The notes under the pieces were generated by a model. It searched no databases, had not been told where the DNA came from, and saw nothing but the letters and a program-made list of their open reading frames with translations. A DNA stretch of 17,300 nucleotides from the NCBI GenBank assembly GCA_965368115.1, contig CBDULQ010000052.1, positions 1 through 17,300 of the forward strand. The letters are read 5' to 3'. Positions within the stretch are counted from its first letter, which is position 1, and each line of letters opens with the position of its first letter. Source of the DNA: CBDULQ01 sp965368115. Its GTDB lineage: Bacteria; Pseudomonadota; Gammaproteobacteria; SZUA-229. Below, one piece after another: positions 1-7,095 of the stretch. A program made the translations under genes and the position numbers.

Positions 1-290
1 GTGCTACCGGTTCCGCTATGGCTCAATGAAGTACGTTCAATGCGCACATTCGGCAACACCGGCACCGGGTGATCGAATGCAGCCCAGAAATAAGTTTCAC
101 TTTCGTCGCTCAATCCGAGAGTTGAAGCCACGTCAATATTGGCAGTACTACCGGGATCGGTGGATGAAAAGTCACCGGACGGATCATGATTCCAGCTACC
201 GCCGCCGACATAAAGACCCAGAAAATCCGCCGAGGCGCTCGCAGAATACAGCGTCGCCAGCAGCAGAGAAGACGTAATTACTTTGCGCAT
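1..290 (-). CDS. Outer-membrane beta-barrel protein, TIGR04219-like (5' part only)
   Basis: This is the N-terminal 96 residues or so of a minus-strand gene that runs off the left edge of the window. I translated it from the complement of the ATG at 288-290, which has a good Shine-Dalgarno (AGGAG) just upstream. The protein opens with a signal peptide (MRKVITSSLLLATLYSASASA) and the mature part begins DFLGLYVGGGSWNHDPSGDF, the start typical of the TIGR04219 family of outer-membrane proteins, followed by a stretch suggesting alternating beta strands. Family members are small predicted barrels of unknown function in gammaproteobacteria. The C-terminus is not visible, so length and barrel closure cannot be judged. 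Family assignment is from memory of the N-terminal pattern. Confidence 0.7.
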   Translation of the reverse strand, partial: MRKVITSSLLLATLYSASASADFLGLYVGGGSWNHDPSGDFSSTDPGSTANIDVASTLGLSDESETYFWAAFDHPVPVLPNVRIERTSLSHSGTGS

Positions 291-390
291 GTTAAAAGCT
301 CCTGAATGAATCTGTATAAGTGTAGACGCTAATCAGGGAAAAATTGTGAACCAGCAAGAATTATTTGTGATTTTTCAGCAGCTTGCCGAA

Positions 391-867
391 TTATGACAGC
401 GGCTTGACCCGAAACACCGCAACATCGACGGAGGTAACCACTACATGCTCACCGGCGGCGATGCGATCGACACCCGCATGCCGGTCCAGCTCGACACGCC
501 ATTCGATACCGGAATATTTTTTTCGTCCCGGATGCAGACTGTCGATATCCTGTTCCGCCACGAACTCCAGACCGACCAGGTCACTGGTGTTGTCCTTGCC
601 CGGTGCGCGGCCGCCCTGCATGCGGCGAAACGGCACCCACAGCGCAGCGGTGATCACCGCGGTGAGTATGCCGGTACCCGCAACACCCGCGGTCCAGGTT
701 TCCGGCAGCACACCCATCAGCATCGCCAGGCCGCAGCCCAGTGCGCCGAGACCACCGAACAACAACAGCCCCGTACTGAGACCGATGGACACTTCGATGG
801 CGAGCAGCGCGAAGCCGACAAAAATCCAGAACTCGGCCTGATGGCTGTTAATGTAATCGACAATCAT
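391..867 (-). CDS. nfeD: NfeD-family membrane protein (YbbJ-like)
   Basis: A 158-residue integral membrane protein. Three hydrophobic segments lie at about residues 12-28, 30-52 and 58-77, and a soluble C-terminal domain of about 75 residues with the OB-fold pattern of NfeD (DLVGLEFVAEQDID, then GEHVVVTSVDVAVFRV) follows. The length is close to E. coli YbbJ. NfeD proteins are partners of SPFH/stomatin proteins in the membrane, and here the gene starts 5 nt after the stop of a QmcA-like gene. Its ribosome binding site (GAGGG) lies inside the end of that gene, so the two are almost certainly co-transcribed and coupled. The pair is linked to membrane microdomain organisation and membrane quality control; no specific substrate is visible from the sequence. 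Confidence 0.88.
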   Translation of the reverse strand: MIVDYINSHQAEFWIFVGFALLAIEVSIGLSTGLLLFGGLGALGCGLAMLMGVLPETWTAGVAGTGILTAVITAALWVPFRRMQGGRAPGKDNTSDLVGLEFVAEQDIDSLHPGRKKYSGIEWRVELDRHAGVDRIAAGEHVVVTSVDVAVFRVKPLS

Positions 868-872
868 TGCGA

Positions 873-1820
873 TCAGCCCTCGGATTTTTTCTTCAGGGCG
901 TTAATGATGGTCATGGCTTCAGCCACCACCGACGAGGCATTGCTCTGGTCATCCGGCAGCAGTACGACAGAAGACTCTTTGGCAATGGCATGCTTGGCGG
1001 CAATGGCCTTGTCCGCCAGTTCCAGCTGGATGGCTTTCTGACCGCCCTCGGTATCGGCCACTTCGCCGATGGTTTTCAGCGCTTCGGCTTTCGCCTCGGC
1101 GACGGCGACGATGGCCCGTGCTTCACCTTCTGCGCGCAGAATCTGTTCCAGTTTGTCCGCTTCGGCATTCAGTACCGTGGCGGCCTTCTGGCCCTGAGCC
1201 ACATTAATGGAAGACTGGCGTTCACCTTCCGATTCGAGGATGGTAGCGCGCTTGTCACGTTCCGCCTTCATCTGGCGTTCCATGGCTTCGAGCACCGAAC
1301 GCGGCGGTTCGATGTCCTTGATTTCATAACGCATCACCTGCACGCCCCAGGGCTCGGAGGCCTGGTTGATGGCATTGACGATATTGGCGTTCAGGCTTTC
1401 CCGTTCTTCGAAGGTCTTGTCCAGGTCGATCTTGCCGATTTCGCTACGCATGGTGGTCTGCGCCAGCTGGGTCACCGCATAGGAGTAATTGTCGACGCCG
1501 TAAGAGGCCTTGTAGGGATCGAGTACTTTCAGGTACAGCACGCCGTCCACGACCAGTGAAATATTGTCCTTGGTGATGGCGCCCTGGCTGGGTACGTCGA
1601 AGGCCTGTTCCTTGAGGGATCGGTCATAAGCGACCTTGTCGATAAAAGGCACCAGCACATTCAGGCCGGCTTCCATGGTTTTGGCATATTTGCCGAAACG
1701 TTCGACGATGTAAGCGCGGTTCTGCGGAACAAATTTAACCGACGTTTTAATGAAGAACACACTGAGGATGGCCAGGCCAACCCAGAAGTTAAAGATCAGG
1801 CCCAGAATTTCTTCCACCAT
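873..1820 (-). CDS. qmcA: SPFH/stomatin-family membrane protein QmcA
   Basis: A 315-residue protein with one N-terminal membrane segment (about residues 5-25) followed at once by the SPFH/band-7 signature (FVPQNRAYIVERFGKYAKTM). The SPFH domain runs to about residue 185, and a long charged alanine/glutamate-rich helix (about 185-270) follows, of the kind that drives stomatin oligomerisation. Length and order match E. coli QmcA (about 305 residues). QmcA-type proteins form large membrane assemblies and interact with the FtsH protease. The ATG at 1818-1820 is preceded by a GAGGA ribosome binding site. It is the first gene of a two-gene unit with nfeD, the standard arrangement for this pair. Confidence 0.92.
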   Translation of the reverse strand: MVEEILGLIFNFWVGLAILSVFFIKTSVKFVPQNRAYIVERFGKYAKTMEAGLNVLVPFIDKVAYDRSLKEQAFDVPSQGAITKDNISLVVDGVLYLKVLDPYKASYGVDNYSYAVTQLAQTTMRSEIGKIDLDKTFEERESLNANIVNAINQASEPWGVQVMRYEIKDIEPPRSVLEAMERQMKAERDKRATILESEGERQSSINVAQGQKAATVLNAEADKLEQILRAEGEARAIVAVAEAKAEALKTIGEVADTEGGQKAIQLELADKAIAAKHAIAKESSVVLLPDDQSNASSVVAEAMTIINALKKKSEG

Positions 1821-1886
1821 GCCCTTGGTCCTCTTTAATTGTTATATCCGTTCACGGCAGCTTGTCCTGCCGCTTTGCGTTACCAG

Positions 1887-1914
1887 AGTTTAGCGGAACT
1901 GGCCGGCTGCGCAA
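1887..1914 (-). promoter_or_regulatory. Candidate sigma-70 promoter for qmcA-nfeD
   Basis: On the minus strand TTGCGC (1909-1914) and TAAACT (1887-1892) are separated by 16 bp, in the gap between the cyclic-nucleotide-binding gene and qmcA. Each hexamer deviates from consensus, so this is a weak candidate. Confidence 0.3.
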
Positions 1915-1928
1915 CGAAAATCCGGCAC

Positions 1929-2402
1929 TTACAACTGCTTGTCGATGCCGTACTGATTCAGTCCCCAGGCGAACAGGTCGCTGCTGCGTTCATTGGAACG
2001 GCGCAGATTGGCCGCCAGTCGTTGCAGCCAGTCGCGAAACAGCAGATAGGCTTCTTCCGGATGAGCGTCGAGGAAGTTGAGCAGCACGTCGCGGTCGATA
2101 CGCACCAGTTTCACCTGATCACTGGCGATCACCGAGGCGCTGCGCGGCGCACCGTCGAACAGGTTGAGTTCACCGAAGGTATCGCCGGGTCCCAGGTCGC
2201 AGAAACCGGACTGGATATGGCGGCCGTCATAAAGCACCACACGCTTGTTGATGCGCGCATGGCCCTGCAGGATGTAATACACATCCAGGCTTTCTTCGCC
2301 TTCATGCAGAATGGTGGTGCCGGGTTTAACGTCCATGACCTGGCAGGCATGGTGTTGTTTGAATTCGTCCGATTCAATGAATTTTTTCAGAATGGCCGCC
2401 AT
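1929..2402 (-). CDS. Stand-alone cyclic-nucleotide-binding-domain protein
   Basis: A 157-residue protein made almost entirely of one cNMP-binding (Crp-type) beta-roll. The phosphate-binding cassette is clear: GDTFGELNLFDGAPRSASV at about residues 73-91, with Glu78 and Arg87 in the positions that contact the cyclic nucleotide phosphate and ribose in CRP-like proteins. After the roll there is a helix (about 105-140) but no helix-turn-helix, kinase or channel domain, so it is not a transcription factor by itself. It may act as a small cAMP/c-di-GMP sensor or regulatory subunit, or bind no nucleotide; the sequence does not decide. It starts with ATG; upstream GGGGCG is only a weak ribosome binding site. 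No operon partner is obvious, though qmcA follows on the same strand after about 108 nt. Confidence 0.85.
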   Translation of the reverse strand: MAAILKKFIESDEFKQHHACQVMDVKPGTTILHEGEESLDVYYILQGHARINKRVVLYDGRHIQSGFCDLGPGDTFGELNLFDGAPRSASVIASDQVKLVRIDRDVLLNFLDAHPEEAYLLFRDWLQRLAANLRRSNERSSDLFAWGLNQYGIDKQL

Positions 2403-2458
2403 GAATTTTCGCCCCAGTCGCTAATTACCGATTCGACCGCGCAAAACGATCGAAGGTC

Positions 2459-2490
2459 ATTATATAACCGGAGTAAAAAACGCGGGACAA
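2459..2490 (-). promoter_or_regulatory. Candidate sigma-70 promoter for the cNMP-binding gene
   Basis: In the gap upstream of the cyclic-nucleotide-binding gene the minus strand carries TTGTCC (2485-2490) and an overlapping TATATA/TATAAT box (2459-2466), with an 18-bp spacer when TATATA is used. The -10 is good, the -35 only partial. Confidence 0.4.
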
Positions 2491-2537
2491 TTCGCTGACA
2501 AACTGTGACAGGGACAGGATGAATGCGCGTAGCGGCC

Positions 2538-3173
2538 TCAGGCAGCCTTGCTTTCCAACTCGTCGAGCACGCAGCGCAGATCTTTTTGCTCGACGATGAT
2601 GTTAGCTTCGGCACGCAGCACCGGCTTGGCGCAGAAGGCCACCCGGGTCGCCGCATGACGGAACATGCTGATATCGTTGGCGCCGTCGCCGCACACCAGG
2701 GTGTGCTGCTCGTCGATACCGAGCAGGCTTTGCAGCCGTTGCAGCATATCGCCTTTGGAAAAATCGAACATCATGTCGCCACCCACCTTGCCGGTGAGCA
2801 CGCCGTCCTGCTGATGGAGGATGTTGCTGAATTCTGCATCGTAACCGAGCAGATCACGGTAGAAACGGGTTGCATTGCGAAAACCGCCACTGAACACCAC
2901 CACCCGGAAACCGCGCTCCTTGAGGCCGTCCACCAGTTCCTGGGCGCCGGGCATCAGCGGCAGGTTGTGACAGATCAGGTCGACTTCGCTGGCATCCATA
3001 CCGCGCAGCAATTCGGCCCGCTGCTGCAGGGACTGGAAGAAATCCAGTTCGCCGCGCATGGCCATGGCGGTGAGCGCTTCCACCTGGGCTTTGCAACCCA
3101 TGTGTTCAGCCAGAAGATCGATGGTTTCACCATCCATCAGGGTGGAGTCGAAATCGAGTACTGCCAGTTTCAT
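2538..3173 (-). CDS. serB: Phosphoserine phosphatase SerB, short form without ACT domain
   Basis: HAD-superfamily phosphatase for the last step of serine synthesis (O-phosphoserine to serine). Using the ATG at 3171-3173 the protein has 211 residues. Motif I is LDFDSTLMDGETIDL (nucleophile Asp7, acid/base Asp9), the SerB-specific cap AMRGELDFFQSL is at 38-49, motif II is VVFSGGF (Ser95), Lys140 is motif III, and CGDGAND (161-167) is motif IV. E. coli-type SerB carries an extra N-terminal domain of about 100 residues, absent here. An in-frame TTG 24 nt further upstream (3197) would extend the protein, but an AGGA ribosome binding site 6 nt before the ATG and the family N-terminus favour the ATG. 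ThrH-type or MtnX-type activity is less likely given the SerB cap motif. Confidence 0.88.
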   Translation of the reverse strand: MKLAVLDFDSTLMDGETIDLLAEHMGCKAQVEALTAMAMRGELDFFQSLQQRAELLRGMDASEVDLICHNLPLMPGAQELVDGLKERGFRVVVFSGGFRNATRFYRDLLGYDAEFSNILHQQDGVLTGKVGGDMMFDFSKGDMLQRLQSLLGIDEQHTLVCGDGANDISMFRHAATRVAFCAKPVLRAEANIIVEQKDLRCVLDELESKAA

Positions 3174-3278
3174 CGCTGATCCTGCGGGGGCGTTCAAAAG
3201 ATGCCGGCATTTTACCTGATTTTTATTAGTTTTTCCTTATACATTAAAAAGCTACAGGACCGGCGGCCGGCATCGGCG

Positions 3279-3968
3279 TCACACCTCGATCGCCGAAAAA
3301 TCCGCCACCTGTTGATGACCGGCCACCGAATCCGCTGCGCCGTCACGTACCAACCAGCAGGTCGCCAGCCCGGCCTGGCGGGCCGCGTCCAGTTCCGCCT
3401 CGATATCCGACAGAAACAGGATCTGCGCCGCCGGCAGGCCGATCTGCTCGGCGATGCGACGGTAGGACTCGACGTCCACCTTGGCCCCGGTGGTGGTGTC
3501 GAAATAGCCGCTGAACAGGGGATTCAGGTCGCCGAATTCGGTATAACCGAACAACAGCTTCTGGGCATGGATGGAGCCGGAGGAATACACATACAGCCCC
3601 AGCCCGGCCTGCTGCCACTGGACTAGTCGCGCCCGGGCATCCGGGTAGACATGCCCCTGGAAATCGCCCTTCTTGTAACCGCACTCCCAGAGCAGGCCCT
3701 GCAGCGCTTTCAGGGAAGTGATTTTGCGATCCTCGTCGATCCACTGTTCCAGCTGGCGGATCACGCCATTCAGGTCCAGCACCTGCCCCGCCTCGCCTCG
3801 TACGTCGTCGAGCAGCGCCGCAATATCCGCCTTGTGAGCATGTCGGCGCACAAAGTCGCCCAGGTGGGTGCGCGCATAGGGGAACAGCACGTCCTTGACG
3901 AAACTCAGCGATGAGGTGGTGCCTTCGATATCGGTGAGCACCGCCCGAATCTCACCCGGCCCGCTCAT
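3279..3968 (-). CDS. mtnC: Enolase-phosphatase E1 (methionine salvage)
   Basis: A 229-residue HAD protein, the usual length for MtnC. It converts 2,3-diketo-5-methylthiopentyl-1-phosphate by enolisation and dephosphorylation to the acireductone used by MtnD. Diagnostic motifs are visible: TDIEGTTSSLSFVKDVLFPY (residues 12-31, with Asp13 and Glu15, the E1-specific variant of HAD motif I), YSSGS as motif II, a lysine in TGAKVDVESY as motif III, and FLSDIEAELDAA as motif IV. Its ATG overlaps the stop of mtnD by 4 nt (ATGA), so it is translationally coupled as the last gene of mtnB-mtnD-mtnC. No strong rho-independent terminator is visible just downstream. Confidence 0.95.
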   Translation of the reverse strand: MSGPGEIRAVLTDIEGTTSSLSFVKDVLFPYARTHLGDFVRRHAHKADIAALLDDVRGEAGQVLDLNGVIRQLEQWIDEDRKITSLKALQGLLWECGYKKGDFQGHVYPDARARLVQWQQAGLGLYVYSSGSIHAQKLLFGYTEFGDLNPLFSGYFDTTTGAKVDVESYRRIAEQIGLPAAQILFLSDIEAELDAARQAGLATCWLVRDGAADSVAGHQQVADFSAIEV

Positions 3969-4525
3969 AATAGACCTGCGACAAACTCATCCATGGTCGG
4001 AAAACGGCTGGCGATGTCGCTGCCGGTAAAATCCCCCACCCAGCCGTCTTCGGTGGTGAACAGGCGAATACATTTAAAACTGGGCCGGCTGCCCATGTCG
4101 AACCAGTGGGTGGTGTTGGCGGGCACGCTGATCAGATCGCCCTTTTCGCACAGCAGCAGATACACCTTCTCATTGACATGCAGGTAGAACAGACCGCTGC
4201 CGTCGACGAAGAAACGGATCTCGAAGTCCCCATGGGTATGTTCGGCAAGGAATTTCTGGCGGAATTCGTCTTTCTGCGGGTGATCCGGACCCAGCGCCAC
4301 TACATCCACGGACTGGAAGCCGTAATCCCGGTTGAGCTTGTCGATGGAGTCCTGATAGGCAGCCAGCACCGCCGCCTGATCCGCATCAGCGGCCAGTGCC
4401 TGTTGCGCTTCCCAGGGTTCCAGCTGGACCCCCAGCTCGGCCAGGATACCGGCAATCTGTTGCTGGTCGCGCAGCCCGGATTGCAGGGCTTCGCCGTTTT
4501 CGTTGTAAATGCTGAGTACGGTCAT
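3965..4525 (-). CDS. mtnD: Acireductone dioxygenase
   Basis: A 186-residue cupin that oxidises the acireductone 1,2-dihydroxy-5-methylthiopent-1-en-3-one. With Fe(II) the family yields formate plus the 2-keto acid precursor of methionine; with Ni(II) it yields an off-pathway CO-releasing reaction. The metal ligands fall at His96, His98 and Glu102 (in EHTHGDFEIRFFVDG) and His140 (in ANTTHWFDMG), the same numbers as in the well-studied Klebsiella enzyme. The gene overlaps its neighbours by 4 nt on both sides (ATGA junctions with mtnB and mtnC). Which metal it uses cannot be told from the sequence. Confidence 0.96.
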   Translation of the reverse strand: MTVLSIYNENGEALQSGLRDQQQIAGILAELGVQLEPWEAQQALAADADQAAVLAAYQDSIDKLNRDYGFQSVDVVALGPDHPQKDEFRQKFLAEHTHGDFEIRFFVDGSGLFYLHVNEKVYLLLCEKGDLISVPANTTHWFDMGSRPSFKCIRLFTTEDGWVGDFTGSDIASRFPTMDEFVAGLL

Positions 4526-5151
4526 GACTGTAACTCCCTCATGCGGATTTCACACTGGAACAGAAATTCAAAGGCTTCCACATGGCGCAGCACGTCGTCA
4601 AGACTGTCGCCCCAGGTGTAGAAACCATGGCCCCGGATCAGGTAGCCGGGCACGGCGTCCAGGCTATCCAGGCAGGCATCCACTTTCTGCGCCAGCCGGG
4701 CAATATCCTGGTCGTTGTCGAATACCGGCACCCGCACACTGTGTTCGTGAGTATCGATACCGGGGAAGGCCTTGAGTAATTCGTAATCCTGCAACTGCAG
4801 CCAGTCGTCGCACAACCGCGACAGCACGGTGGCATTTACCGAATGGGGGTGCAGGATGTAGCGGGCGTCGGGATAACGCCTGTAGATATAAACATGCAGC
4901 AGGGTCTCCGCCGAGGGTCGCCGGCCGTCCAGCGACTGACCTTCCGCATCCACCCGCATGATGTCGTCCGGGGTGAGCTTGCCCTTGTGGCGACCCGACA
5001 CGGTAATCGCCAGCTTGCCGTCATCCAGCCGCGCGGAAAAATTACCGCTGGTGGCGGGCACCATGCCCTGCGCAAACAACTGGTGACCGGCATCGATCAG
5101 CGCCTCGCTGGCGGTGGCAAAATCAGTCATCGAAGCAGCACTCGCTGTCAT
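4522..5151 (-). CDS. mtnB: Methylthioribulose-1-phosphate dehydratase
   Basis: A class II aldolase-fold enzyme of 209 residues that dehydrates 5-methylthioribulose-1-phosphate, the step before MtnC. Zinc ligands are seen as His101 and His103 (LHPHSVNATVL) and His175 (RGHGFYTWG); Glu82 in PSAETLLHVYI is the likely catalytic acid/base. The substrate-loop motif ATSGNFSARL at 33-42 is typical. It is the first gene of the mtnB-mtnD-mtnC unit. Two ATGs are possible (5149-5151, or residue 8 at 5128-5130); neither has a strong ribosome binding site, so the start is uncertain by 7 residues. No mtnA (isomerase) or mtnP/mtnN (nucleoside cleavage) gene is present, so upstream steps must be encoded elsewhere. 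Confidence 0.95.
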   Translation of the reverse strand: MTASAASMTDFATASEALIDAGHQLFAQGMVPATSGNFSARLDDGKLAITVSGRHKGKLTPDDIMRVDAEGQSLDGRRPSAETLLHVYIYRRYPDARYILHPHSVNATVLSRLCDDWLQLQDYELLKAFPGIDTHEHSVRVPVFDNDQDIARLAQKVDACLDSLDAVPGYLIRGHGFYTWGDSLDDVLRHVEAFEFLFQCEIRMRELQS

Positions 5152-5210
5152 GAATCGGGCCGATCATTCTACCTGACAAAATCACTACGACCTAGCCGTT
5201 CGCAACAACG

Positions 5211-5234
5211 AAAAACGGAGGCCAGGGCCTCCGT
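5211..5234 (-). terminator. Rho-independent terminator after the DsrC-like gene
   Basis: Inverted repeat ACGGAGGCC (5215-5223) / GGCCTCCGT (5226-5234), a stem of 8-9 bp with a tight loop. On the minus strand it runs directly into TTTTT (5211-5215). It lies 24 nt beyond the stop of the DsrC-like gene and 60 nt before mtnB, so it separates the two units. Confidence 0.88.
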
Positions 5235-5257
5235 CTCAAGTCAGATATGGTTTGGCT

Positions 5258-5581
5258 TCAGGCGACACTGCCGAAAGATTTATCGACCGCGCCTGCCGGC
5301 ACTTTCAGCCCGGCCAGTTTGCAACCCTGGGCCACCGGTCCACCCGGCATCACCTGATGCAGATATTTCAGACCACCCTGGGCGTGGAATTTTTCGTCCA
5401 GTGCATCTTTCACCTGGCGCAGATTGGGGAATTCCACTTTTTTATAATATTCCTGCAGACCACGGACCAGCGCCCAGTGGTCATCGGTCAGATCGATGCC
5501 GTCGTCCCGGGCAACTTGTTGCGCATCTTCGGGTGTCCAGTCTTTGGGTGCGTTTGGAAATGACTCGATGGATAGATTCAT
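5258..5581 (-). CDS. DsrC/TusE-family sulfur-relay-type protein lacking the terminal cysteine
   Basis: A 107-residue protein of the DsrC/TusE fold, recognised by DWTPEDAQQVARDDGIDLTDDHW near the N-terminus and LHQVMPGGPVAQGCKLAGL near the C-terminus. In true DsrC the C-terminal arm carries two redox cysteines 11 positions apart, the second being the penultimate residue. Here the first is kept (GCKLAGL), but the position of the second holds alanine (VPAGAV) and an eight-residue tail (DKSFGSVA) follows. TusE keeps the opposite one. So it is neither a standard DsrC nor a TusE; it may be one of the family members proposed to be regulatory, or a carrier using a single cysteine. A strong Shine-Dalgarno (AGGAGGT) precedes the ATG. 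No dsrAB, dsrEFH or tusBCD genes are nearby. Confidence 0.9.
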   Translation of the reverse strand: MNLSIESFPNAPKDWTPEDAQQVARDDGIDLTDDHWALVRGLQEYYKKVEFPNLRQVKDALDEKFHAQGGLKYLHQVMPGGPVAQGCKLAGLKVPAGAVDKSFGSVA

Positions 5582-5660
5582 GACAACCTCCTAAGGTGTA
5601 CAGAGACTTCTTCGAGCTTTGGGGATGTATCTATAAAGATAGCACACACTCGACATGAAT

Positions 5661-5700
5661 CGGTGCAGCTATGGAGTGAGACCAGCACCAGGCTGCACCG
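5661..5700. repeat. Inverted repeat between the hydrolase and DsrC-like genes
   Basis: CGGTGCAG (5661-5668) and CTGCACCG (5693-5700) form 8-bp perfect arms around a 24-nt loop. It lies 17 nt past the stop of the LCAT-like gene and about 80 nt upstream of the DsrC-like start. No T-tract follows on the minus strand, so it could be a weak or rho-assisted terminator for the hydrolase, or part of a DsrC-gene control region. A smaller TATCT/AGATA repeat lies at 5628-5641. Confidence 0.45.
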
Positions 5701-5717
5701 TTCAATCGATTTACAGG

Positions 5718-6950
5718 CTATTGCAGTTTGACGTGCCAGTACTGCAGCTTGTAATTTTTGACCGGTTTTGTGTCTTCACCGAACAGACTTCCAAAAGCAG
5801 TATGCGGCTCACTCGGCGCCGCTGGCTTGACCAGTTCCAGTCCCACCACCTGTTTTACCGAACCACCGGGTATGCTGTGATCGAAGGCGGCACCCTTATT
5901 CAGAAAACGATGCACAATTTTCTGCAACCGCTCGTCTTTCAGCACAAAGCCATGGCTGTAGTCGCGGAACCAGAACGCATCTTCCAGCATAATGGTTTTC
6001 ACCTTGTCGTGATAACAGCAGGAACTGGCATGGGGCACGCGACCATCCCCCTGCTTGTTGCGAACGGCGTATTCCCAGTCGACGAAATTATCCACGTTGC
6101 CGGTACCGGTCTTCACCACAGGCACCGCCTGGAAGGTATCGAAACCAGCACGCGCGATCACCAGAATGCGCTTACGCTCCGCCGCGGTCAGTGTCGCGAG
6201 GTCCTGCAGGGCATCACCGGTACTGGTACGTTTGGCGATGGCCAGCACGTTCTTGAGTTTTTCGTCGCTGTCCATGGGCACATTGCTTTGCCAGTGTTTG
6301 GGGTTAAAAAAATTCACCTTACCACCGCTGTCGAAACGGGCGTATTCCTCGTAACTGGGTAACAGCTCCATGGCACCGGGCATGCTGCGAATGACTTTTC
6401 TAATCGTCGATTTTACGTTGGGGAAAAAACCTTCACCGATCAACGCGGCACTGAGAATGTCCAGTGAACCGCGGAACGGCGGCACGGTAAACACGATCTT
6501 GTCGATCAACCCCATACCCTGTTTGGCCAGATAGGCCCGCAGGATGAAATTACCCAGGCTATGGGTAATCACGTGAAACTTCTTGAACGGTTTATAACCT
6601 TCGGTCGCGGCGGACTTTTCGATCAGGTACTGAATGAATTCGTGCAGGCGATGGCCGTTGGTCTGCGCCGACAGACGCCAGTCATAATTGAAAATAAATT
6701 TCGGCAGGGCGACGTCCAGGTCCTGGATAAATTCACCGTAGGCCAGCTCTTCGATTTCGCCGGGCTTGATGATGTTGTTGATTTTTTTATCGAACGCCCC
6801 TTCGGCAGATATCCCGGTCAGCTCCAGGTCTTCGATGGTTTCGAAATTACTCTGGATTCCCGACCAGATGGTATCGAACGGGGTCTTGTTGGTTTCCACC
6901 AGCTTGGTGCCCTTGATACCGGGAATGAAAATTACCGCATCGGCTGTCAT
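5718..6950 (-). CDS. LCAT/PDAT-like alpha/beta hydrolase (lipase or acyltransferase)
   Basis: A 410-residue alpha/beta hydrolase resembling the lecithin:cholesterol acyltransferase group. The start FIPGIKGTKL (8-17) supplies the oxyanion-hole region, FNYDWRLS (87-94) is a typical LCAT/PDAT motif, the nucleophile elbow is VITHSLGNF (Ser131), and GDGRVPHAS (Asp302) and YSHGFVLKD (His333) complete the triad. The elbow has THSLGN rather than the commoner GHSMGG. There is no signal peptide or membrane segment, so it should act in the cytoplasm or at the inner face of the membrane. The substrate (a lipid, ester or storage polymer) is not visible. The start ATG has a strong AAGGAG site. It is followed by the DsrC-like gene and preceded by the FHA gene, each with its own terminator or leader, so it appears monocistronic. 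Confidence 0.8.
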   Translation of the reverse strand: MTADAVIFIPGIKGTKLVETNKTPFDTIWSGIQSNFETIEDLELTGISAEGAFDKKINNIIKPGEIEELAYGEFIQDLDVALPKFIFNYDWRLSAQTNGHRLHEFIQYLIEKSAATEGYKPFKKFHVITHSLGNFILRAYLAKQGMGLIDKIVFTVPPFRGSLDILSAALIGEGFFPNVKSTIRKVIRSMPGAMELLPSYEEYARFDSGGKVNFFNPKHWQSNVPMDSDEKLKNVLAIAKRTSTGDALQDLATLTAAERKRILVIARAGFDTFQAVPVVKTGTGNVDNFVDWEYAVRNKQGDGRVPHASSCCYHDKVKTIMLEDAFWFRDYSHGFVLKDERLQKIVHRFLNKGAAFDHSIPGGSVKQVVGLELVKPAAPSEPHTAFGSLFGEDTKPVKNYKLQYWHVKLQ

Positions 6951-7024
6951 TTTGATCTCCTTGTCCCTGGTGATTGTTGTGATGCGCGTCGAGAGTAACG
7001 CACTGCTTCATTGTACGAGCAGTC

Positions 7025-7068
7025 GCCAGAAAAGAAAACGCCCGATAACAGCCATCGGTTATCGGGCG
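7025..7068 (-). terminator. Rho-independent terminator after the FHA gene
   Basis: CGCCCGATAAC (7039-7049) and GTTATCGGGCG (7058-7068) form an 11-bp perfect stem with an 8-nt loop. On the minus strand the stem is followed by the T-rich run GTTTTCTTTTC. It sits 27 nt beyond the stop of the FHA-domain gene, isolating it from the hydrolase gene. Confidence 0.88.
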
Positions 7069-7095
7069 CAACAGGGTCGCGGTGCTGGACTGAGC

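Noticed and set aside
3174..3197. An in-frame TTG that would extend SerB by 8 residues.
   Set aside because: The ATG at 3171-3173 has an AGGA site at proper distance, and the family N-terminus begins there.
3201..3278. Palindrome ATGCCGGCAT (3201-3210) and a GC-rich CCGG repeat near 3260, considered as a terminator for the mtn operon.
   Set aside because: Arms near the mtnC end are only 4-5 bp and the T-run on the minus strand is several nucleotides away, so the signal is too weak to annotate.
6371..6386. A plus-strand TGGCACC-GGGC-ATGCT that has GG-N10-GC spacing like a sigma-54 promoter.
   Set aside because: It lies inside the minus-strand LCAT-like gene with no plus-strand gene downstream, and its -12 half is ATGC rather than TTGC; it is best explained by coding sequence.
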